Below are positions 25,981-36,879 of a stretch of 64,000 nucleotides of DNA, one piece after another (positions within the stretch are counted from its first letter, which is position 1; every line of letters starts with the position of its first letter). The translations under genes were made by a program, and so were the position numbers. The notes under the pieces are model-generated. The model saw nothing but the letters and a program-made list of their open reading frames with translations. It searched no databases and was not told the DNA's origin. Source of the stretch: Trichopria drosophilae (lineage: Eukaryota; Arthropoda; Insecta; Hymenoptera; Diapriidae). The stretch covers positions 629,001 through 693,000 of the forward strand of contig CM059585.1 of assembly GCA_030407085.1 (NCBI GenBank), given 5' to 3'.

Positions 25981-26169
25981 ACATAACTTTGACATAAATT
26001 GACAAAAATGGACGTTGCCATAAATTATATTACTGTCAAACAAATGCAATACTACTAAAAAAGAAATAAAATCTACTCATTCTAGTATTTATCTATATAT
26101 GTTATTATAAATTGAACTCTTTGATTTTTTTTCTGTTATCATATGACCGGATTATTTGCTCTAAAATAT

Positions 26170-26700
26170 TTATGTAGAAAATGTAGTTATAAAAATGCAC
26201 GCGTTTTAGAAATGTCGTCCGCAATTTTGAATTGTGAAAACGTGACCATATGTTTGTAATCAGCGACCCCAAAACCATGAATTAAAACTTATGGAGCAAT
26301 TGCAGATTTAGAAACTTTAGAAACTATCGGTCGGTTAATAAAGAAATAATATACAAAATCGGCTCTTTGAGCGCTATTTCCAAGTCGCCATTTTGAAATG
26401 TTGAAAAGTGGCATTTACCATTTTCTTGCTGAAGCGTTTTGAAAGCGATATTCTGTTTCCATGTACTTAGCGTTGCTATTTCTGGGTATAAATTACACAG
26501 TAAAGGAAAAAAAATTAAAAATTCGCAATTTTTTGAAAAAAAAAACTATATCTTTTTTTGAACGAGTTTTGAACCAGTTCTTTTGACAGAATCTTAAGAA
26601 TCTTAAAGAACAGAATTTCGCACGTAAGAATGTGTCTAGATTTTTATTTTTGTTTTTGCCCAAAGTCATCCAGTACAGCACTGAAGTTTGGGTTCAAAAA
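26170..26700 (-). repeat. Dispersed repeat copy, right member of an inverted pair
   Basis: On the minus strand the same landmarks appear in the same order as in the left copy: ACTGGTTCAAAACTCGTTC, CAAAGAGCCGATTTTGTATA, TTTTGGGGTCGCTGATTACA, and TTCAAAATTGCGGACGACAT. Identity is partial and both copies have indels, so these are old insertions in opposite orientation about 250 bp apart. Confidence 0.6.
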
Positions 26701-28510
26701 GTGCCCGCACGTTCTAGTTAATTTTTGAATGTCGACAAGTGTTTCAAAGAATACAAATTCAATAAAGGTTCGCCGTAAGTAGTTCCACACGAATATAATT
26801 TTATGCAAAAAAAAAATTAATTAATGGAATCGAATTGTCCAAATAAACGTTTTTTTTAATCCATTTAAGATATTCACGGTTCAAAGTAACAGTAAAAATC
26901 AACTGGCAATTTTTATTTAATAATTTTATGATACATAAAAAACGTATGTCCATGTTTTAATCCATTGAAAATGCGAATAATAAAATTGTGCTACAATTTC
27001 AGAGACATTCTTTATATTTCACTCATGTTAAAGTAATAAAACGATAATAGTAAAAATTCAGCAAAAAAGGTAAACTATTTGGTAACATCTGTAAAGATAC
27101 TCTACTTGAACTAATATTTTGAATTTTTAATTTTTTATATAAAAACATGCCATGAGATATCCGCTTTTGAAGTTGGATATACTCAAAAGTGAAATTATGA
27201 ACATATTTTTATGTGGGAGGCCTTTTTCCCAATTTTGTTATTAAATTATAATTTTGAATGTAATTATGAAAGTGATTAAATTCAACCACACTGGAAATCG
27301 TTAGTAATTTTGTTATGTCAAGCGTTTAAAAAATGCCCCTATGAATGCATATAATGTATCAACAAATATCTGATTTTGAGTATAATGTTTTTACTTAGTC
27401 ACGTATGAAATATTATGTGAATGATGAACAACACATATATTATTCAAAACACTTTGAAACACTGACCTCTTTAAGGTAAGACATATCGTTTATCACTGCA
27501 CTACTTCTTTAGAGTATAAATTTTGACGCTGAATACATGTTTTTTTTTCTTCATAGCATGTTTCTGGAAAATATGGGCAAAATGTGCTACTCATTTTTTA
27601 AACCAATCTATTTTTCTTTCAGCTTTGAAAAGTGTATATATTATTAAAGGGGTTCTATATATTAATAACACAGATCAGTAGAATGAGGGTATATTTTTCT
27701 AACGTATTTTTGGGAGCTGAATCCAAATTCGTTAGTAGAATTTTTGCAGATGCAAGAAATAACCAATACTTATTTTATCAGTGAAAAACTAGAAAAATTT
27801 CACTTAAAGTCACGAAAATTCAACTATTTATACAAGGAAAAAATGCATCTAAATTGAAAACAGACGTTTTTAATATTATAACTGATGCATGCTCCTAAAG
27901 CAGACTAATAACACATTAATTTCCGGGATTGTACGTATGTACGAAATTTTGTTTTTCACTGATATTTTACTATGTATAAAATGAAAGGGCGTACGATTAA
28001 TTATCATGTTCCGAGACAGCATCAAATTCTGAAAGAAACTGATTTGGAAAAAATAAAAAATTCGGATATTTCGAAAATGGAGGGTGATAGAAAAATTCTA
28101 AAATAATCTGGATTCAGTACATAAAAATTTATCACAAAAGTATACCTGCGTTTCTGACGATTTTACAGTGTTGACCAGTGTAATTTGATTCGATCAGTAA
28201 TAGTAATTTATTAACGAATTTTATGTTTCTTTTTTCAATGTTTCTGAGAAAAGTCTACAAAAAACGAAAAAGAAATGTATAAGTTTATCTCGCAAAAAAT
28301 AGCTCGATATGAATCCACAAATGAGTAGAAATAAAAAACAAATGTAATTTTGTATGTCAAATTTTCTTAAAAACCGCCGCGCAAAGAGTAAATTCTATTA
28401 TTTAACGTTCTTGATTCAAGATTTTCGTATACATTAAAATTGAACACGTGGTATGATAGTATCTACAATTTAACTAAATAAAATATCAGAAGTTATTAAA
28501 AAAAAATAAT
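26701..28510. other. AT-rich non-coding sequence
   Basis: No supportable gene, RNA or repeat boundary. Confidence 0.6.
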
Positions 28511-28524
28511 TTCAGAAATTGTAC

Positions 28525-28560
28525 GCTGCCGCTCAAAAATTTGGAAACACTTTCATTTTC
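28525..28560 (+). repeat. Tc1-like terminal sequence, solo
   Basis: CTGCCGCTCAAAAATTTGGA resembles the outer ends of Tc1-like transposons, whose inverted repeats often read GTGGTCAAAAGTTTGG or close variants. No opposite end was found nearby, so this would be a truncated relic. The 70-codon frame that starts here runs into the next element and is not a gene. Confidence 0.3.
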
Positions 28561-28643
28561 AGATATGCAATTACAAACTTGGATATCATACAAACGCCAC
28601 AATGCATTTGCAAAATCCAACAGTATTTGAAAGATCAGATGTA

Positions 28644-28903
28644 CACAGAGAGAGAAAAAATGTTAATGGAACCACGAAGAAATTGTAGAATCGATTTTAA
28701 CCTCTTAAGTAGTAGAATTAACTATATGTAAAGTTAGAGTTGATATTTGAGGTTATGTACGAACGATTTAACAATTGGAAAATCGTAAATGATACAATTT
28801 TATTGTACCGTTTACCATGGAAATAGTTAATGCAACAAATTTTTGGATTTACGCGTTTTACTATTACAAAAAGGTTCCGTTAACTATTTCCTTCCTCTCT
28901 GTG
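28644..28903. mobile_element. MITE with CACAGAGAG ends
   Basis: A 260-bp element with TA on both sides (28642-28643 and 28904-28905). The left end CACAGAGAGAGAAAAAATGT continues to GGAACC. The right end reversed reads CACAGAGAGGAAGGAAATAG and also continues to GGAACC, so about 30-bp ends agree at most positions. TA targets place it in the Tc1/mariner superfamily. No coding capacity. Confidence 0.7.
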
Positions 28904-29279
28904 TAGTATACTACATCTATGTTTGGTAGAGAATAATTTTAACATATATTAGCTCGATTGTTTTAACACAAAACAGTTTTTCATTTTTACGAACTTTTTA
29001 TTTCCAATTAATGAGTTGTAACTTTTTTGAAAATTAATAAAACCTAAAAACACGAACGCTATTGAAAAGTAAAGTGAATTTCCCAAAAAGTATTTCAGAC
29101 TAATTTTTTATATGTATTTTCTACGCATTGTGCTTCGCATTGAAGCATGGACAATCTACAGAAGTTGTTTCAAAGATCAATTAACATTTATTTGAAACTA
29201 TTAGAGTGCATATTTACAGATGTGAAACAAATTTTGAAGGAAAAAAACCTCAAAATACTGAAAATCTTCTCAATCTGTT

Positions 29280-30180
29280 GATTATTATTATTAATTATCA
29301 CCATCATAATATTTTCGGGATGAAATGAGTCACAAATATGTCATTTTGATGATGTTTGATTATGTTTGATGACAGTAGAACTGATCTAGTATTATGACGG
29401 AGGATTTTGTAATATCAAATCATGACAACAATTTCAATATATGATTTTATAGCATTTCGAAGGTGTAAATACAGGAGTTTCCCGGTATATTTACCCACTC
29501 CGTTCCTCGCCTTCCCTTCCAGTCCCGTTACATTTCCCAAAAGAAGGGGTGCTCCGCTTTCCTACTTCCATCAGTCGTATTATGTTCGTGACATCACAAC
29601 AGGCCATTCTTGAGGCTCCAGCCCGGAAGGTGGGGGAAAAAGAGGGCGGCGACAGGTAAATACAACGAGACGGAACTTGGAAATTGTGATGTGACGAAAA
29701 TATAACGAGACGCAATTATACTGGGACTCTATTGTACTCAGAACTACTGCTAGTGCTAATCATAATCGCAAATGATAAAAATTATTATCTCAAATGTTTT
29801 TTAACCGTAATGGGCGATAATATTGGATCATGATAACCGATCACTGATGTCAGATTACGAGAATTATTGCGTCAAATTATTACATATTTATCGCAGTGAT
29901 GGACGATGATTTTGAACTTTTTTGCCTGATGTGTATGATCATTGTGGTGTCGAGTATTGAAATTAAGTAATAATGTTAAACATTACCGAGTACTGCCGAT
30001 GATGCGTACTTTATGTTAACTGACAATTATTATGTCAAATATCTTTCATCAGTGAAGTCGTTCATATTGAATTGAAGCATCTGGTGATTGCATCGATATT
30101 ATGTCATTAAACAGTAAAGTTAACTTATGGCGTTGTTAAATACATCGAGTAATGTCGAATGCATATTTCATGTCATATAA
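29280..30180. repeat. Degenerate GATGAT/TGTCA-rich region, interrupted by a MITE
   Basis: Variants of TGATGAT, GTCATT, GATAAT and ATCATG recur at high density on both sides of the pogo-like MITE (29472-29734), for example near 29330-29400 and 29800-30120. This is compositional repetition rather than a clean tandem array. No frame is supported. Confidence 0.35.
29472..29734. mobile_element. Pogo-like MITE, second copy
   Basis: A 263-bp element with TA on both sides. The left end CAGGAGTTTCCCGGTATATT and the reversed right end CAATAGAGTCCCAGTATAAT are diverged forms of the perfect ends at 20.7 kb. The interior shares CCACTCCGTTCCTCGC-like and CAAAAGAAGGGGTGCTCC-like blocks with the other copies. 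Older than the 20.7-kb copy, judged by mismatched ends. Confidence 0.75.
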
Positions 30181-30519
30181 AAGTTTATAATCCCACGACA
30201 AAACCAAATCCATACGGCTTCAACACTTTGCTTAGCGTATTAGCAGCTTTACTTAATATATTGAAGGATCATCTTTGAATATAATAAAATGCGAACTAAG
30301 TATAATGGCATACTTTACCAACGACATTTTCAAACTTTACAAATTATAAAATAATCAAATTTATCAAAATAGGTGCTAACATCAGTTTCGGAGGTTCCAA
30401 CACTTATGGGCATAATTCTTAGACATTATTAAGTCTTAGCAAACAATGTTTATGAATCAGAAATTTGCCTATATCTAACAATAGAATATGCAACAACCAT
30501 CGACACTTGCGAATGATAT

Positions 30520-30830
30520 CTGCAAAATGAGGCGACTAAATCCGAACAGTCTTCACCCCCTAAACTATGTTCATTGTGGCGACGTTTAGCTCAACTAATT
30601 ACTCACCGGAACTATGAAGCGAAGTGCACCCTTTCCGGCTGTCGCCTATCCGAAGTTAGTTTCCTCAGCCGTAACTGGTCGGTAGCATAACTTTCATGAT
30701 ACCTTGTTCGATCGGTGAAGCCGCATACCACTTCGCAACAACGTCAAACTGATTTTCAGACGATCCACATATTTCCAAGTCGGATGCTAGCGTTAATCTT
30801 CGTCGTATCACCTTATCACTAACACTGATA
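30520..30830 (-). other. Base-balanced island with a consensus 5' splice site, possible non-coding exon
   Basis: Composition is clearly less AT-rich than the flanks. On the minus strand TTCCG then GTGAGTAA (exon end 30607, intron from 30606) is a near-ideal donor. An initiator-like ATCAGTG lies upstream near 30820. All three minus frames are interrupted, with only short AUG-started frames, so it would be untranslated. The plus strand offers only a ~43-codon frame. An unassigned leader exon is possible; a conserved non-coding block is equally likely. Confidence 0.25.
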
Positions 30831-31378
30831 TTCTCACTGGTATCACTGTTGAATAGGGAATATTATCAATCGTAATACGTCAAGGATCCAGGATCCTGCT
30901 CATAGTTTACTGATTACTGCAAGTTATAATATTACATATTTCATTATGACAAATTGGAGTATTTTCATAACTTCTTTTCATTACAGTTTCAAATTTGGTT
31001 TGAATATCTTGACTATCCTTTGATTTCCATTTTAATTTATAACAATTCAAACCATATTTCTATTATATACGTGTATATTTCACATTTCTGACATTCATGA
31101 GTTATATGACTCGCGGCAGAGATGAATGTGATATGGCTTCAACGTTTAAGTTTCAATTTTTGCAACAAAAGTTTGAAACGAAATTAAATATTTGAAAATA
31201 AATATTTAAGATAATCTTAGAACAGCTACATGTTATTTTATATCTTTTGTAGAGACTTTTTAGCTGCACTGACTGAAAAATGTCATATTTACAATATAAA
31301 AATAGTCAATAAAGTACACATCTTCACAATTTGTTTAGTAAGACGATCTTCGATATAGTAGACGTGATACTTTACGTA

Positions 31379-31482
31379 CAGTAGAGTCCCGGTATATGTG
31401 CCCGCTCGGTTCCTCGCATTCCCCTCCCGTCGCCTTATATTTGTCAAAAGAAGTGGAGTGCCTATTCTCCCACTCTTAGCTG
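31379..31482 (+). mobile_element. Pogo-like MITE, truncated third copy
   Basis: CAGTAGAGTCCCGGTATATG at 31379 is the family terminus. About 85 bp of matching interior follow (CGCTCGGTTCCTCGCATTCC, then TTTGTCAAAAGAAGTGGAGT). Similarity stops near 31482 and no right end follows, so only one side remains. Confidence 0.75.
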
Positions 31483-32470
31483 GACTTTAATTTCAAAATC
31501 TAATTTAAATCAGAAAATTCTTTACAGGCGATTTTAATGAGGAACATTGAGGTTCTGCTTTGCTTCTCGAATTCACTTAATCTAACCTCAAAGGGATGAA
31601 GTTTTATATGCAGACATGAAAAGTTTTGACGGTAATAAGAAAAAAAGATACTTCAAAATTTACAAAAAAGTCCTTCCTTTTTATCGACACTCATAAGAAG
31701 GCGTTTTATGACACAAATTAGGCAGGACAACCAATATTGATACATTGGTAGATGTTTACTTTTTTTCTAATAAATACATGAAGCATCTAAATAATGCCTA
31801 TCTGAATTTTCTTTTTTTTTAATTAAATTATCTCAAAAATGCTTGCTTTAATTATTATATTATTATATATTATAATTATTATTGATCCTAGCGAATAAGT
31901 CCTTTTGCACTTTAGATTTATGCTGTTTGTTGTTTATTTAGAAACACTTAACCGATAGATACTAGTGCACTCAAAAAGATGTTCTGGTTAAATACGACCG
32001 TACTATTTTTTCTGTTTATAATAACCAGCATTCTAGGTAGTTTAATTAAAAAAATAATTGTTTTAATTAAACAAAAAATAATTTTGATAAATTTAACCAG
32101 AAAAAATAACAAGGGCCAATTTAATGGTATCTCCGGGTTATTTTATCTATTTTTTCCTGAGTGTACCATTATTATTAATACGTTTAATTTGGCTGCCAAT
32201 ATACATTGCAATTTTTTTATTTCACATTCAACCTTAGTTTAATCGTACATGAATTATAATGTATTCCTATTAATAATTTCAATTTCTCTGTAACTATTCT
32301 AAACTGGAATTATCAATAATGAGAAAATATGCACGAATTCTTTATCGATCGACAAATTCGCATCAAAATTCACAATTTTTAATTCAACATTATTCAAATA
32401 CATTGTTAGCATGTTTTTTTCGGAATTTTCTGAAAACGTAACTGTAGTTTTTTTACTGTAACCTTTCAAA
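31483..32470. other. AT-rich non-coding sequence
   Basis: An 87-codon frame at 31979-32242 is made almost entirely of AT-rich codons (I, L, F, N, K) and lies in simple sequence, so it is not called. Nothing else is seen. Confidence 0.55.
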
Positions 32471-32496
32471 AAAATGTTACAATTTAATAATTTTTA

Positions 32497-32843
32497 GTTA
32501 CCGTAATAGAAAAATATAAAGGGCGTATACATTTTCTTCACTATTGGTTAATTTACATTTATTAATATGTTTTACATACGTGCATAATTATTGAGTGTAT
32601 ATATTAAACATTACTTGAATTAATTTACACATATTATAAATTAAATTTAATGAAAGATACATGAATCAGTTAAGGAAAATTATATAGTCATCGTAGACAT
32701 AATATAAAATCAATGTCATAGAATTTAACAATATTCATTTGACGCGTTTTGTACGCTACTGTTGCTTGACCGATAAATCCCTTATAATCGAATGAAAATC
32801 CCACTTCTACAATGGGAAGCACGGGCGCTAAGTAAGAAGCATC
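32497..32843 (+). repeat. ~345-bp dispersed repeat, copy 1
   Basis: It matches 59050-59393 in the same orientation over nearly its whole length, from TTACCGTAATAGAAAAATAT to TAAGAAGCATC. The best-kept block is in the last third (CTTGACCGATAAATCCCTTA, then CCCACTTCTACAATGGGA, then CACGGGCGCTAA). Similarity to the other copy ends sharply after AAGCATC. Near 32896-32908 TTTCTGTTACGGT is the inverse of the left end, so this copy may have a longer right side than the other. Class unknown; no reading frame. Confidence 0.75.
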
Positions 32844-33120
32844 TGGCGGCTGCAAACCAAACTAATGTTCCCTCATCTATCTGATTCCATCTCAATTTCT
32901 GTTACGGTTTCGTTATTTTCTGGTTACATAACGTTTCTTTCTGTTATAAAATTTAGTAAAATTCTGTTACCTCTGTAACAAAAAAGCATCCGAATTTTCC
33001 GAACATTTCTAAGACTGTAAGAACATTTTTCTCCAACGGCATGTGTAGATTATAAACAGAAAAATTTGATTTACAGGTCAGATGCACATCTTAATTTTGT
33101 ATTGCTCCCCATTTTAGATC

Positions 33121-33147
33121 ATATGACCTATATGACCTATATGACCT
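33121..33147 (+). repeat. Three tandem 9-bp units
   Basis: ATATGACCT occurs three times head to tail without mismatch. A minimal minisatellite. Confidence 0.8.
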
Positions 33148-33159
33148 ATACTATTGTCG

Positions 33160-33900
33160 ATTAACTATTACCCATATATAGAACATGCCTCTTAAAGAGG
33201 TCCTCTAAAGCTCCTTCTGAAGATATCTCCAAAAACTAGTCATGAAGAGGTCTAAATCAGTATAATCTATATAATGAGATGTTAAAGACGTCTTACTTAG
33301 GATTTCTCACAGTATAAATCTCGAAGAGGTCTTAAATTTGAGGTCTTAAATCTGTCGCGTTTTGGGCCATCTCTCTTTTAATTAATAGATCCCCAGAGTT
33401 GAAATCCGTGTTTCTACCAGAGACACTAGGTGGCTATTGCATCTAAAAATGAAATGATGGGTGACTGATGGGTGATATAGTTACAAACAAAGAATAGGTG
33501 TTTTTATGATATTTAGGAAGTCTACCACAATTTTTTACTATTATTGCATGATCTCTATTCTATTGAATGTAATCGCCGTCCAATACGTTATATGTATAAT
33601 ACAAACGGTAAAAAAGAACTCAGGTAAGAATTATTTAAATTAATAATTAAGATACAAAAATAGATTCTACAATTCTCAGAAATTTGATTTACATTTATAT
33701 TAATTATTTTATAAGGTCAAATCTCTCAAATAAGAGCTTTTTCTGAATGTTCATATTTAAGAGATCTTATAATACTCTTAAAATCGGTGCATAAGGATTC
33801 TTAAGGGTAACTTTAAAAGCTCTTTCTGATAAGTATTTCAGATATCTTATCGTTCAAAAATCACTTAAAGAGCTATGAAAGATGTCTTTTTTCTGTTTGG
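33160..33900. repeat. Motif-dense locus (GAGGTCTT and AAGAGCTCTT variants)
   Basis: The left part (33180-33355) carries CTTAAAGAGGTCCTC, GAAGAGGTCTAAA, AAAGACGTCTTA, CGAAGAGGTCTTAAA and TGAGGTCTTAAA. The right part (33715-33895) carries ATAAGAGCTTTTTCTGA, TTAAGAGATCTTAT, AAAAGCTCTTTCTGA and TTAAAGAGCTATGA. CTTCTGAAGATATCTCC on the left resembles the CTTTCTGATAAG...AGATATCTT stretch on the right, so both may be ends of one element with a non-repetitive middle. Confidence 0.5.
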
Positions 33901-34935
33901 ATAATTTAATAGTGACGTTCTACAATCTCTAGTATTTAAAGAAACTTTTACCAATTTCGGTACATATATTCGTTAAATAATCACTGATTAGTATATTTGC
34001 CAGTGGTTAAACTGATACTATTATTTTCATGATTAAATTTAGATGGTAAGCAGTGCTAGTTTACTATACTTTAATTGATGTATTAATTTATTTAGGACTA
34101 AGAATTGTTTAAAATAAGACAATGTTTTCTAAACAAAATAAGTTTTATAAACAAATTTGTTATAAGTCAGCGAAATTTTATATTACAATTTTATAAGTAT
34201 GCGGTTGCTACTTTGCTTTACGTCTCTTTAGTTAAAGAAAACTAAGACTTACATAAATTTAATAGTTTGTATGAAGTTAACAAGTATAATAGAATTCGTG
34301 TAAGTAATTAGTTTAGTTTCGTTAATAATTTATTAGTTTTTCTGAACATGACAAACATTCGGGTAATGGTTGTACAGATGCTGCTTAGTATCAGAAAGAT
34401 TTGGTGAAAAAGATACCTTCTTTTTCTCGAATCATTCATATTATATAAAATTAAATATGGCCGGAGATGTAATTAATGGTTCTATTAAACTATCTATAAT
34501 TAAATTTGGTAAGAAAAACGTTAACTTTAGTGGTAAAATGTAATTATATAGGAGTGATCCTGTTTAATTAATTAATGAACATGTATATGTAAGAGAGTTT
34601 GACTTACTTGATAAGTCCTTACAAACTAGAGTTAAACATAACGAAAACGGTTTCATCAAAACAACATCGATAACAAATACTCAAAACTTTATGTAAAAGA
34701 TTTCTTTTAACTGTCATAAAACGATTTAGTAAGTCTTGAAACAACAATACGAATTATAAACGCTTAACATACAGGATATTGTAAACACATTTTTCAATAA
34801 GTATAAAATGGGTTTATTAACTGGTAACAAATCAGTATATAAATATAGTTCTCACACAGGGAGAATTAGAAAATAAAATTTCTTTGCTTACAAAAATAAA
34901 AACATATTGGAATAAATGTTTTTAATTGTCATGAT
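33901..34935. other. AT-rich non-coding sequence
   Basis: No gene, RNA or repeat boundary supported. Confidence 0.6.
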
Positions 34936-34939
34936 ACTG

Positions 34940-35067
34940 ATAGCGATAATACATTTTTTGAGATTTTTAATTTTTAATTTTTAAAATATTTTTTTTTTAA
35001 TGAGGACTCGAGAAGTATTATGAGCGTCGGGAATTGAACCTGGGCCTTTTAGGTAACCACTGGGTTA
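34940..35067 (-). mobile_element. tRNA-derived SINE-like fragment
   Basis: Read on the minus strand, TAACCCAGTGGTTACCT (35067-35051) resembles a tRNA A box, and GGTTCAATTCCCG (about 35040-35028) matches the B-box consensus. The spacing between them is shorter than in a tRNA gene. An A-rich tail follows (about 34998-34940). These are the parts of a tRNA-derived SINE, probably truncated. Cloverleaf pairing is not preserved. Confidence 0.45.
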
Positions 35068-35074
35068 AAAAAAT

Positions 35075-35193
35075 CAACAGTCATTTTGATAAGTGTCGTT
35101 TTTTTTACTGACAGCTTATCAATGTTCGGATTTTTTACTGTCTCTTTTTTGACCTGTCGGCTTTTTGATTTGTCAGTGTTTCGACTTGCACCC
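35075..35193. repeat. Fold-back family, copy A (mainly one arm)
   Basis: A run of degenerate ~15-bp units, such as CGGATTTTTTACTGT, CTCTTTTTTGACCTGT, CGGCTTTTTGATTTGT and CAGTGTTTCGACTTGCACCC. The last unit gives the same outer terminus (TGCACCC) as copy B. Inverted counterparts on the left are short (ATCAACAGTC near 35072) and abut the SINE-like fragment, which may have removed the other arm. Confidence 0.6.
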
Positions 35194-36860
35194 TTACTTG
35201 ACGATTATTAACGTTTTAATTGTTAAATATTAATTTAATCAAAATTCCAATTTGACAGATTTACACAATATTTAGTATTATTTTATACTTATCACATGTC
35301 TGATAGTTACATACACTCAGTACAAGGGACCCAGTAGGTTCGAATTTCCGGGCGGAAAATTATTTCAATTAACTCATTATAATAATGAATAAAAATAATA
35401 AACAAGATAATAGGTCAAATATTGTAAGAAGAGAAAATTTTAAATATTTTAGAATTCATTTTTTAATAATTATTTTATCTGTATAACGTTTTTGAACGCA
35501 TTTCATATACCAAAGTTTAATTTGAATAGATTAAATTTTTAAAGTGCGTATAAAAATGTCAAAATTTGATCATTAAGAGTCAACCCATTGAGATTGCTAC
35601 GTTTTGGCCGATTCAGGACATTGATTTAAACGTATTAACTCTCGGCTATCGACTTTTGAACAAATTAACAATTTTTAATGCATACCATATACAAATTGCC
35701 ACTTATTTAAATATTGATGAAACTTTGCATACGACGTTCCGATGACATAATTTCCCATTGGCTTTCACTTAGAAATCAATGAATTCTCTGAAGGGCCGCA
35801 ATAAAAACGAATGAAAAAATGCTGGATCTTCGGAAAAAATTCTAATTTCGCCAGAAAACATTTTATTTTAGTCCCCCTCCCACGGCTATTTCCAATTTGT
35901 TTTCCAATTTGTTGTACCGGTTCCCAATTTACTGGGAAGTGAATTCCCAGACCGGGATGCGCGAATAAGAATGATTTAACCTCGGCACTATTCGAGAACG
36001 CGCCGGGGCGACATATTCGCGGTGATTACCGTATTGTTCCACAATCGTCGAGAGTCGATGAACTTCACGCAGCCTCGACACGACCTATCGATTTGTATTA
36101 TAGATTTATCGATTTTGAATATGAAATATTCATCCAACATGAACTCATGAATCATTCATGGCGCAAGTTTCCGTTTCTGAGAGGACAAAACCGCTAGACG
36201 CCGCCGCTGGTGCTTTTAAGAGGACGGACAAGAAGTTTTGCGCGTAAGAACTGCTTTATACTATTTATTAAGTAACATCGATTCCTCAGTGTGCTCATGA
36301 ACTCGTTTTTTCCACAGTGGGATCGATTTCGTATCTGCGTATACGCCTTTTACATCGTCGATTGATGTGATTGATTACGTCATCGACGGCTACATTTTCG
36401 ATCGCTGGAGGGACTTTCGGGGAGATGAACGCACGCTAGCTCGGTGTTGATTATTTTAGACAATGAAATGCAACAATAATTATTCGGCCCGTCAAAGCAC
36501 TGATTATGATCGAACGCTGTCGACGGAGCTTTCCACTACAATTACTTTTTCCCCCGCTCGACTATTATCTACTCGTCAACTACACATTCCAAAATGACGT
36601 AATTATCGAACGACCACTGCTGCTATGGATAATATTTTTTCACAATTACTTTGACAGCTTACCTGACAATTTCATGACGGAAATCGTATCGCTTTTTTTA
36701 AGTTTACGTAAAAGTCTGTATGAGCACTTCAACCGTGTATTTGCAGTTCTATTTTCAATTCGAGAGACGTAAGCTGCATTGAACGTCATTTTTAAGGTCA
36801 TGGAAAGATCTTTATGGAGATGTATAAAAGAACTCATGAAGGAAACTTACCGGAGTTAAA
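35194..36860. other. Non-coding sequence with a GC-richer island
   Basis: About 35870-36460 is CpG-richer, with small palindromes such as TTCCCAATTTACTGGGAA and TGATTGATGTGATTGATT near 36360. A donor-like GCGC then GTAAGA lies near 36242. GGTTCGAATTTCC near 35337 resembles a B box with one extra base but lacks an A box. No translation is recognisable. Confidence 0.4.
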
Positions 36861-36879
36861 AAATGGTATCGAGACCGTA

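Noticed and set aside
31979..32242. 87-codon hydrophobic frame
   Set aside because: Composed of AT-rich codons in simple sequence; typical random open frame at this composition.
35328..35357. B-box-like GGTTCGAATTTCC
   Set aside because: One extra base in the box, no A box at a suitable distance and no terminator.
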